From the NCBI GenBank assembly GCA_039933785.1, contig JBDTNL010000089.1, positions 1 through 13,112 on the forward strand: a stretch of 13,112 bases of DNA. The letters run 5' to 3'. The position numbers were made by a program, and so were the translations under genes. Shown here in pieces: positions 1 through 6,178 of this stretch; within the stretch, counting starts at the first letter, position 1; each line of letters starts with the position of its first letter. Below the pieces are notes generated by a model. The model did no database searches. It was not told the DNA's origin and saw only the letters and a program-made list of their open reading frames with translations. The DNA is from JBDTNL01 sp039933785. GTDB lineage: Bacteria > Acidobacteriota > Thermoanaerobaculia > Multivoradales > JAGPDF01.

Positions 1-711
1 GACGTCGTCAAGGGCGGAATCAAGGAGCGCTTCGCCGAGTTGCGCCGCATGGGGATCAAGACCGTGATGATCACAGGCGACAACCCGTTGACCGCAGCGG
101 CCATCGCGGCCGAAGCCGGCCTTGACGACTTCCTGGCCCAGGCCACCCCCGAGACGAAGCTCAAATTGATCCGCGATTATCAGGCGGGCGGGCGGTTGGT
201 CGCGATGACCGGGGACGGCACCAACGATGCCCCGGCCCTGGCGCAGGCCGACGTGGCGCTGGCGATGAACACCGGCACCCAGCCGGCCAAGGAGGCCGCC
301 AACATGGTGGACCTCGATTCGAATCCCACGAAGTTGATCGAGACGGTGGAGATCGGCAAGCAGCTCCTGATGACGCGCGGCTCGCTCACCACCTTCTCGA
401 TCGCCAACGACGTAGCCAAGTACTTCGCCATTCTTCCCGCCGCCTTCGCCACCACCTATCCGGCGCTCAAGGCGCTCGACATCATGCATCTGACCTCGCC
501 GCAAAGCGCCATCCTCTCGGCGGTGATCTTCAATGCCTTGATCATCATCGCGCTCATCCCGCTGGCGCTCAAGGGCGTACGCTACAGACCCGTGGGAGCG
601 GCAGCGTTGCTGCGCCGCAACCTCCTGATCTACGGCCTCGGCGGCATCGTGGCGCCGTTCGCGGGAATCAAACTGGTCGATATGCTGCTCGCCAGCTTCG
701 GGCTGGTGTAG
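1..711 (+). CDS. kdpB: KdpB, potassium-transporting P-type ATPase subunit B (3' part only)
   Basis: KdpB is the ATP-hydrolysing subunit of the high-affinity K+ pump KdpFABC in the inner membrane. Only the last 236 codons are present; the reading frame is open from base 1, so the gene begins outside the window. Visible landmarks are ITGDNPLTAAAIA at the start and the P-type ATPase hinge motif MTGDGTNDAPAL (about 207-242), where the Asp residues coordinate Mg2+. Next come DLDSNPTKLIE and the KdpB-typical stretch GSLTTFSIANDVAKYFAI, followed by hydrophobic C-terminal helices including SAILSAVIFNALIII. The phosphorylated-Asp motif DKTGT lies in the missing part. The protein closely resembles E. 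coli KdpB through its last residues (GLV). kdpC follows after 10 bases, and its ribosome-binding site overlaps this stop codon. Identification is secure. Confidence 0.97.
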   Translation, partial: DVVKGGIKERFAELRRMGIKTVMITGDNPLTAAAIAAEAGLDDFLAQATPETKLKLIRDYQAGGRLVAMTGDGTNDAPALAQADVALAMNTGTQPAKEAANMVDLDSNPTKLIETVEIGKQLLMTRGSLTTFSIANDVAKYFAILPAAFATTYPALKALDIMHLTSPQSAILSAVIFNALIIIALIPLALKGVRYRPVGAAALLRRNLLIYGLGGIVAPFAGIKLVDMLLASFGLV

Positions 712-721
712 GAGATCCGCA

Positions 722-1300
722 ATGAGAACTCTACGCACCGCTCTGCTGATGCTCGCGGCGCTGACCGTGATCACCGGGGTCATCTACCCGCTGGTGGTCA
801 CCGCCGTCGCACAAGTGATCTTTCCTCACGCCGCCAATGGCAGCCTGGTCGAGGCCGGAGGGCACGTCGTGGGCTCGCGCCTCATCGGACAGGCTTTCGT
901 CTCGCCGCGCTACTTCTGGAGCCGACCCTCCGCCACGAGTCCCTACCCGTACAATGCCGCCGCGTCCAGCGGCTCGAATCTGGGGCCCACGAATCCAGCG
1001 CTGCTGGAGCGCATCGGCAAGGAAGTTGCGCGGCTGCGCACAGCGAATCCGCAATCGACCGGCTTCGTGCCCGGCGACCTCGCCACCGCCTCCGCCAGCG
1101 GTCTCGATCCGGAGATCAGCCCGGCGGCCGCGTACTACCAAGTGCAGCGGGTGGCAAGCGCGCGCGGCGCCAGCGCCGAATCGGTGAAGCGTCTCGTAGC
1201 CGAGCATGTCGAGAGTCGTGGCCTCGGCTTCCTGGGTGAGCCGCGCGTGAACGTGCTGCTTGTCAACCTGGCGCTCGACGACAAGTTTCCGACGCACTGA
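722..1300 (+). CDS. kdpC: KdpC, potassium-transporting ATPase subunit C
   Basis: KdpC is the small single-span subunit that stabilises the KdpFABC complex and is thought to support nucleotide binding by KdpB. At 192 aa it has the usual family length. An N-terminal membrane helix covers about residues 7-31 and is followed by a periplasmic domain. Family hallmarks are GSRLIGQAF, the YFWSRPSA segment, SGSNLGPTNP, the segment SGLDPEISPAAA and, near the C-terminus, VNVLLVNLALD. The ATG at 722 is preceded by AGGAG at 710-714 with a 7-base spacer; that AGGAG overlaps the kdpB stop, which suggests translational coupling. The next gene starts 9 bases after its stop, as expected for a kdp operon. Confidence 0.97.
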   Translation: MRTLRTALLMLAALTVITGVIYPLVVTAVAQVIFPHAANGSLVEAGGHVVGSRLIGQAFVSPRYFWSRPSATSPYPYNAAASSGSNLGPTNPALLERIGKEVARLRTANPQSTGFVPGDLATASASGLDPEISPAAAYYQVQRVASARGASAESVKRLVAEHVESRGLGFLGEPRVNVLLVNLALDDKFPTH

Positions 1301-1309
1301 TCGCCGGCA

Positions 1310-3259
1310 ATGACCACCGAGCGGCCAGACCCCGAAGCGCTGCTGAGGCGCCTGCAGGCCGAAGAGGAGAAGGCCGGGCGTGGCCACCTGAAGCTCTATC
1401 TCGGCGCCGCCGCGGGGGTCGGGAAGACTTACGCCATGCTCCTCGGCGCCCATGAGCTGCGCGCCCGCGGCGTGGATGTCGTGGTCGGGTACGTCGAGAC
1501 GCACGGCCGGGCCGAGACCGACGCCCTGGTGCGCGACCTCGAGATCCTGCCCCGGAAGACCTTCGAGCACCGAGGCGCAAACGTCCACGAGTTCGATCTC
1601 GACGGCGCCCTCGCCCGCCGCCCGCGCGTGTTGCTGGTCGACGAGCTGGCGCACACCAATGCGCCGGGTGCGCGGCACGCCAAGCGCTGGCAAGACGTCG
1701 AGGAGCTCCTGGCCTCGGGCATCGACGTGCACAGCGCCGTCAACGTGCAGCACATCGAGAGCCTGAACGACGTCGTGGCCCAGATCACCGGTGTCACCGT
1801 GCGCGAGACAGTGCCTGACGCCGTGCTCGAGCGCGCCGACGAGATCGAGCTCGTCGATTTGCCGCCCGAGGATCTGCTGCTGCGTCTGCAGGAAGGAAAG
1901 ATCTACGTACCTGAGCAGGCTCAACGGGCCCTGAGCAGTTTCTTCCGCAAGGGCAATTTGATCGCCTTGCGCGAGCTCGCCCTGCGCACCGCGGCGTCGC
2001 GCGTCGACGCCGAGATGCGGGCCTACCGCTCGGCGCATTCCATCGCGCCGACCTGGCCAGTGGCCGAGCGTCTGTTGGTGCTGGTCGGCCCATCGGCCGC
2101 CGCGGCTCGACTGGTGCGCGCCGCCAAGCGCATGGCCGAGAAACTAGGCGCCGAGTGGACGGTGGCCCACGTCGAGACGGCGAGCACTCTGCGCGCGCCT
2201 CAAGCCGATCGCGACCGTCTATGGGAGACACTGCGCCTGGCCGAATCGCTGGGCGCCGAGACCGCGGTGCTCGCCGGCGCGAGCTTTGCTGTCGAAGCCG
2301 TGCGCTACGCGCGCGAGCGCAATGCCTCACGCATCCTGGTCGGCAAGCCGACTCACCCGCGTTGGCAGGATTGGTTCGGCCGCTCGCGCCTCGAGGAACT
2401 GCTCCGGGCGAGCTCGGGTATCGACGTCACCATCGTCTCGGACGAAAGCGCCCCCGCGGGTTCGCTGCCTCCTGTTCGACCGCGACGCGAGGCGGTGTCG
2501 TGGAAGCACCTGTCGATCGCCGCGGCCGTCGTCGGTGCCGAGACGGCGGTGTGCTTCCCGCTGTATTCACGTCTGCGAGAGACCAACCTGGTGATGGTCT
2601 ATCTGCTCGGACTGGCGCTGGTCTCGGTGCGCTTCGGCCGGCGGGTGTCGATCTTTGCGGCGCTCCTGAGCGTGGTCTGCTTTGACTTCTTCTTCGTCCA
2701 GCCGCGCTTTACGTTCGCGGTTGCCGACAGCGAATACGCCATCTCGCTCGTCGTGTTGCTGGCGGTCGGGCTCACGATCTCGACGCTCGCCGCGCGCGTC
2801 GAACGCCAGCTCGAGGCGGCTCACGCCCGGGAGCGCCGCACCACGGCGCTCTACGCACTGGCCAGAGATCTGGCCGCCGCGCGCGGTCTCGACGACATGC
2901 TCACGGCCGCCGCCGCACGAATCAAGGAAATCTTTCTGAGCCAGGTGCTGATCCTGCTGCCGGACGCAACCAACGGCCTCTCGGTGCGCGGCAGCGACAG
3001 CTTGACGTACCGCCTCGATGCGCGGGAAGAGGCTGTCGCTCAATGGGTGTTCGCCAACGCCAAGATCGCGGGCATGACTACGGACACGCTGCCCGCCGCG
3101 AAGGGAATCTACCTGCCGCTGAAGACAGCCGCTCGCGGGACCCTGGGTGTTCTGGGCCTCCATCCGGCGGCGCCGCAACAGTTCCTGGTACCCGAGGAGC
3201 TCCATTTCCTCGAGGCCTACGGCAACCAGCTGGCGCTCGCGATCGAACGGCGGACCTAG
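1310..3259 (+). CDS. kdpD: KdpD-like K+/turgor sensor lacking the histidine-kinase module
   Basis: KdpD normally senses K+ and turgor and phosphorylates KdpE to switch on kdpFABC. This 649-aa protein has the input half. Residues 1 to about 230 are the KdpD N-terminal domain, with Walker A GAAAGVGKT (32-40) and Walker-B-like VLLVDE (107-112) followed by LAHTN. A universal-stress-protein-like domain spans about 254-378. A four-helix membrane region (DUF4118 type) spans about 398-500. A GAF-like region (about 515-645) ends at LALAIERRT and a stop. Full KdpDs are near 900 aa and continue into HisKA and HATPase_c domains. Here there is no H-box and no N, G1 or G2 boxes. The stop is followed after 15 bases by the end of a convergent gene, and no kdpE is present. 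The ATG at 1310 follows kdpC by 9 bases but has no clear Shine-Dalgarno, so translation may be coupled to kdpC. It could act with a separate kinase or as a non-kinase regulator; this is unproven. Confidence 0.93.
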   Translation: MTTERPDPEALLRRLQAEEEKAGRGHLKLYLGAAAGVGKTYAMLLGAHELRARGVDVVVGYVETHGRAETDALVRDLEILPRKTFEHRGANVHEFDLDGALARRPRVLLVDELAHTNAPGARHAKRWQDVEELLASGIDVHSAVNVQHIESLNDVVAQITGVTVRETVPDAVLERADEIELVDLPPEDLLLRLQEGKIYVPEQAQRALSSFFRKGNLIALRELALRTAASRVDAEMRAYRSAHSIAPTWPVAERLLVLVGPSAAAARLVRAAKRMAEKLGAEWTVAHVETASTLRAPQADRDRLWETLRLAESLGAETAVLAGASFAVEAVRYARERNASRILVGKPTHPRWQDWFGRSRLEELLRASSGIDVTIVSDESAPAGSLPPVRPRREAVSWKHLSIAAAVVGAETAVCFPLYSRLRETNLVMVYLLGLALVSVRFGRRVSIFAALLSVVCFDFFFVQPRFTFAVADSEYAISLVVLLAVGLTISTLAARVERQLEAAHARERRTTALYALARDLAAARGLDDMLTAAAARIKEIFLSQVLILLPDATNGLSVRGSDSLTYRLDAREEAVAQWVFANAKIAGMTTDTLPAAKGIYLPLKTAARGTLGVLGLHPAAPQQFLVPEELHFLEAYGNQLALAIERRT

Positions 3260-3274
3260 AGCCGGGCCGAACCG

Positions 3275-3925
3275 CTACTTGGCGCCCATAGGCACCCAAT
3301 ACTGGGTCCCGCGAATCGGCCGTTGCAGCTGGTGCACCAGCTCCTCGAAGTCCTCGGGACGGCCCGGGATGTTGAGATGGCGCGTATCGACGACGAGCAG
3401 CGGCGAGGCCTTGTAGTAGTGGTAGTAGTGGTTGTACGCGTCGATCAGCTCGCCCAGGTACTCCTCGGACAGGCTTTTTTCGAATGGCCGCGCCCGCTTC
3501 TTGATGCGCTGCAGGCAGTTGTCGATGTCGGCGGTCAAGTGGATGACCAGGTCGGGCTTCGGCACCTGCGGCTCGAGCAGGGTGTAGAGCTTGTCGAACA
3601 GCAACAGCTCATCGTCGCTCAGGTTGAGGTACGCGAAGATCCGGTTCTTCGGGAAGGTGTAGTCCGAGACCACCAGCTTGTCGAACAACGTCTGCTGGAC
3701 GATGTCGCGCTGCTGTTTGAATCGCGTCAGGAGGAAGTAGAGCTCGGTCTGAAACGCCGAGCCGGGGCGGTCGTCGTAGAAGCCTTCGAGGAAGGGATTC
3801 GAGACGTCCTCGAGGACTTTCACCGCCTCGAAGCGCTTGACCAACATCTCGACCAGGGTGGTCTTGCCGACGCCGATCGGGCCGTCCACGGCGAGATGGC
3901 GAAAGGGCAGGGACTCCGCGCTCAT
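3275..3925 (-). CDS. deoxynucleoside kinase (deoxyadenosine/deoxyguanosine kinase family)
   Basis: This 216-aa protein belongs to the dNK/thymidine-kinase-2-like P-loop family, which phosphorylates deoxynucleosides at the 5' position for nucleotide salvage in the cytoplasm. The P-loop GPIGVGKTT is at residues 15-23. A conserved segment with VSDYTFPKNRIFAYLNL follows, the counterpart of the DRS/ERS substrate-site region. PDLVIHLTADI and a basic LID-like stretch RIKKRARPFE come next. The length matches bacterial family members. The exact substrate (dA, dG or broader) cannot be read from the sequence. The ATG at 3925 places the P-loop at the normal distance from the N-terminus, although the upstream ribosome-binding site is weak. 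It lies 64 bases downstream of mqnE on the same strand and converges on kdpD with a 15-base gap. Co-transcription with mqnE is possible but a link to menaquinone synthesis is not evident. Confidence 0.9.
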   Translation of the reverse strand: MSAESLPFRHLAVDGPIGVGKTTLVEMLVKRFEAVKVLEDVSNPFLEGFYDDRPGSAFQTELYFLLTRFKQQRDIVQQTLFDKLVVSDYTFPKNRIFAYLNLSDDELLLFDKLYTLLEPQVPKPDLVIHLTADIDNCLQRIKKRARPFEKSLSEEYLGELIDAYNHYYHYYKASPLLVVDTRHLNIPGRPEDFEELVHQLQRPIRGTQYWVPMGAK

Positions 3926-3989
3926 CAGCCGCTAAGTTTGTCACACCGTCCGGCGGCAGCCGGCGCTCGAAACGAGCCGCTGCCCACTT

Positions 3990-5123
3990 CTAGACCGACG
4001 GCGAGCGGGCGCCGATCGGGTTGTAGAGCGTGTCGCGCTCGACCGGCACGAAGCCCGCGTCGCGCACCACCCGTTCGAGCTCGGCGCGCGTCAGGCTCTG
4101 CTCGGTGTGGGCTCCCGCCATGTGGTAGATCGTCTCTTCGACCACAGTACCGTCGAGGTCGTCGGCGCCGAACTTGAGCGCCACCTGCGCGAGCTTCGGC
4201 GTCACCATCACCCAATACGCCTTGATGTGCGGAATGTTGTCGAGCACCAGGCGTGAGGTCGCGATATGGCGCAGATCGTCGAGGCCGGTCGTGTGGTACT
4301 TCAATCCTAAATAATTGTTCTCGGGATGGTAGGCGAGCGGAATGAAGGCGTTGAAGCCCGGCGCCTCGTCCTCGAGCGCGCGCAAGCGCAGGAGGTGATC
4401 GACCTTGTGCTCGACACGTTCGACGTGGCCGTAGAGCATCGTGCAGTTGGTCTTGATACCCAGGCGATGCGCCGCCCGATGCACTTCCAGCCATTCCTCG
4501 GCATCGAGCTTGCCGTCGCAGATGATCTCGCGTACTTCCGGGTGGAAGATCTCGGCGCCGCCGCCCGGCAGACTGCCGAGCCCCGCGTCGCGGAGCGTGA
4601 TCAACGTCTGCTCGATCGAGAGCTTTTCGAGCTTGGCGAACCAACCGATCTCGATCGCGGTGAACGCTTTCAGATGCGCGTCCGGGAAGCGCTGCTTCAG
4701 GCCGCGCAACATCTCGAGGTACCACTCCATCGAGAGGTCAGGGTGCAGGCCGCCGACGATATGAAACTCCGTCACCTTGTTGCCGCCCTGCTCCGCCGCC
4801 TTGGCGTAGATCTGCTCGTGGGTCATCGCCCACGCGTGCGGCTCATCCTTCATCGCCGCGAAGCTGCAGAACTTGCAGTTGTAGGTGTAGACGCAGATGT
4901 TGGTCGGGTTGATGTGCCGGTTGACGTTGAAATACGTCACGTCCCCGTGAAGTTGCCGGCGCACCCCATCGGCCAGACGGCCGAGATGGAGCACCTCCGG
5001 CGTGGTGAAGCAAAGCATCGCATCGGCTTCGTCCAGGCGCACGCCCTCGCGCACCTTGGTTGCAAGCTCACGAAGCGAGACGGGAAAGGACTGAGGATCG
5101 AGTGTCGGAACGGCTATGGGCAC
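3990..5123 (-). CDS. mqnE: MqnE, aminofutalosine synthase (radical SAM, menaquinone biosynthesis)
   Basis: MqnE joins the adenosyl radical from S-adenosylmethionine to 3-[(1-carboxyvinyl)oxy]benzoate to give 6-amino-6-deoxyfutalosine, an early step of the futalosine route. The 377-aa product carries family signatures: HINPTNIC, EFHIVGGLHPDLSMEWYLEM, AFTAIEI, GLGSLPGGGAEIFHPEVR, MLYGHVE, FIPLAYHPENN, DNIPHIKAYWVM and FGADDLDGTVVEE. These favour MqnE over its relative MqnC. The putative [4Fe-4S] cysteines are C77, C83 and C86, a CX5CX2C spacing rather than the canonical CX3CX2C. The frame is open far upstream, but I place the start at GTG (5121-5123) because AGGGGG lies 8 bases before it and the protein then begins near the family's usual N-terminus. 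mqnP is upstream on the same strand, 74 bases away. Confidence 0.95.
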   Translation of the reverse strand: MPIAVPTLDPQSFPVSLRELATKVREGVRLDEADAMLCFTTPEVLHLGRLADGVRRQLHGDVTYFNVNRHINPTNICVYTYNCKFCSFAAMKDEPHAWAMTHEQIYAKAAEQGGNKVTEFHIVGGLHPDLSMEWYLEMLRGLKQRFPDAHLKAFTAIEIGWFAKLEKLSIEQTLITLRDAGLGSLPGGGAEIFHPEVREIICDGKLDAEEWLEVHRAAHRLGIKTNCTMLYGHVERVEHKVDHLLRLRALEDEAPGFNAFIPLAYHPENNYLGLKYHTTGLDDLRHIATSRLVLDNIPHIKAYWVMVTPKLAQVALKFGADDLDGTVVEETIYHMAGAHTEQSLTRAELERVVRDAGFVPVERDTLYNPIGARSPSV

Positions 5124-5131
5124 GGCAAAAA

Positions 5132-5137
5132 CCCCCT
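5132..5137 (-). promoter_or_regulatory. ribosome-binding site of mqnE
   Basis: On the minus strand AGGGGG is followed by an 8-base spacer and GTG. No ATG lies in frame nearby, so this site decides the start of mqnE. Confidence 0.6.
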
Positions 5138-5164
5138 GCGGCGCCAGGGCGGCGCGACCTGGGG

Positions 5165-5173
5165 AGTATACCA
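5165..5173 (-). promoter_or_regulatory. candidate extended -10 promoter for mqnE
   Basis: In the 74-base gap between mqnP and mqnE the minus strand reads TGGTATACT. This is TATACT (5 of 6 matches to TATAAT) preceded by the TGn extension typical of extended -10 promoters. Transcription would start around 5157-5159 and leave a leader of about 35 bases carrying the mqnE ribosome-binding site. No good -35 hexamer is visible, as is usual for extended -10 promoters. It may supplement transcription from mqnP. This rests on pattern match only. Confidence 0.35.
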
Positions 5174-5197
5174 ACCGCTGCTTGGAAGCTCGCCGGC

Positions 5198-6067
5198 CTA
5201 ACCGGCGCGAAACACGTCGGCGGCAATCGCCACGAACAGCCACATCGAGAGCACGCCGTTGGTGGTGAAGAACGCCGCGTTCAACCGCGAGAGATCGTGC
5301 GGGCGAACGATCCAGTGTTGATAGGCGATCAAGAGGACGCAGCCCAAGAACCCCACCCAGAATCCGGTTCCGAGCCCCGGATAGACGCGCGGCAACGTCG
5401 CCAGCAGTCCGAGCATCGCCACATGCAGCAAGCCCGAAACGACGAGCGCACCCGTCGCCCCGAGCCGCGCCGGGATGGAATGCAAACTTGTCCGCCGGTC
5501 GAACTCGAGATCCTGCAACGCATACATCACGTCGAAGCCCGCCACCCAAAGAAGCACGACCCCGGCAAGCACGAGCGGTGTCGCCTCGACGCTTCCGCGC
5601 ACCGCGATCCACGCCCCGAGCGGCGCGCCCGCGAGCGCCAGCCCCAAGACCAGATGCGCGAGCGCCGTGAAGCGCTTCGTATACGAGTACAAAAGCACGA
5701 TCGCAATCGCCAGCGGTGACAGCTTCAACGCCAGAGGGTTGAGCTGCCACGCCGCCAGCACCAAGACTGCGCAGTTCACCGCCACGAACACCGTCACGAA
5801 CGCCGGCGTCACCAACCCCACCGGCAACGCGCGCATGGCCGTGCGTGGATTCGCTGCGTCGAGGCTCCGATCCGCCAAGCGATTGAACCCCATCGCGGCG
5901 CTCCGCGCGCCGACCATCGCGACCACGATCCAGCCGACCACCCGCCAACTCGGCCAGCCGTGCGCCGCGAGGACCATGCCGAGGAAGGCGAACGGCAGAG
6001 CGAAGAGGGTGTGTTCGATCTTGATCATTTCGAGCACGGTGCGGAGGGAGCGGCCCCAGGTATTCAC
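5198..6067 (-). CDS. mqnP: UbiA-family polyprenyltransferase, probably MqnP of the futalosine pathway
   Basis: This 289-aa integral membrane protein has about eight hydrophobic segments. It should attach a polyprenyl chain to the aromatic menaquinone precursor in the inner membrane. Both Asp-rich prenyl-diphosphate/Mg2+ motifs of the UbiA superfamily are intact: NRLADRSLD (N62, D66, D70) and DVMYALQDLEFDRR (D179, D186, D190). The N-terminal segment LEMIKIEHTLFALPFAFLG and the segment after motif two (SLHSIPARLG) look like the UbiA-like enzymes encoded with mqn genes. The neighbouring mqnE supports MqnP over ubiquinone UbiA, although the sequence alone cannot exclude 4-hydroxybenzoate as substrate. 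The GTG start at 6067 gives the usual N-terminal length but has no clear ribosome-binding site; an in-frame ATG 13 codons on (IKIEH follows) is the alternative. It is divergent from the secreted-protein gene at 6179. Confidence 0.9.
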   Translation of the reverse strand: MNTWGRSLRTVLEMIKIEHTLFALPFAFLGMVLAAHGWPSWRVVGWIVVAMVGARSAAMGFNRLADRSLDAANPRTAMRALPVGLVTPAFVTVFVAVNCAVLVLAAWQLNPLALKLSPLAIAIVLLYSYTKRFTALAHLVLGLALAGAPLGAWIAVRGSVEATPLVLAGVVLLWVAGFDVMYALQDLEFDRRTSLHSIPARLGATGALVVSGLLHVAMLGLLATLPRVYPGLGTGFWVGFLGCVLLIAYQHWIVRPHDLSRLNAAFFTTNGVLSMWLFVAIAADVFRAG

Positions 6068-6073
6068 GGTGCG

Positions 6074-6079
6074 ATTCTA
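6074..6079 (-). promoter_or_regulatory. candidate -10 box upstream of mqnP
   Basis: The minus strand reads TAGAAT (5 of 6 to TATAAT) six bases before the predicted GTG start of mqnP. The matching -35 region is poor. If real, transcription would begin at or next to the GTG, giving a leaderless message or implying use of the downstream ATG. This is weak, pattern-only evidence. Confidence 0.22.
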
Positions 6080-6166
6080 CGGGACCACGGTGGGAAACCT
6101 GGAATTGGTTCCGTCCATTACTCTGCGGACCATGATGCACCCTGTTTGACCCCGAGCTCCAACGAG

Positions 6167-6171
6167 AGGAG
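6167..6171 (+). promoter_or_regulatory. ribosome-binding site of the first ELWxxDGT gene
   Basis: AGGAG followed by a 7-base spacer and GTG at 6179. The frame is open much further upstream, overlapping mqnP, so this site and the signal peptide directly after it fix the start. Confidence 0.75.
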
Positions 6172-6178
6172 TCTGACC

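Noticed and set aside
731..2038. Long minus-strand open frame across kdpC and kdpD
   Set aside because: It is antisense to two clearly recognisable genes and has the low-complexity Arg/Ala/Gly-rich look of a high-GC shadow frame.
3950..3977. Two adjacent 5-bp hairpins between mqnE and the deoxynucleoside kinase gene (CCGGC/GCCGG and GCTCG/CGAGC)
   Set aside because: The stems are short and no T-tract follows on the minus strand, so they do not qualify as an intrinsic terminator.
6105..6136. TTGGTT and CATGAT as a promoter for paralogue A
   Set aside because: The 20-base spacing is too long and both hexamers are weak matches.
5124..6140. Upstream extension of the mqnE frame
   Set aside because: It runs antisense-free but in another frame of mqnP, gives no recognisable protein, and the GTG at 5123 has a good ribosome-binding site.
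5960..6178. Upstream extension of the paralogue A frame
   Set aside because: It overlaps the start of mqnP on the opposite strand and would bury the signal peptide; AGGAG and the GTG at 6179 fit better.
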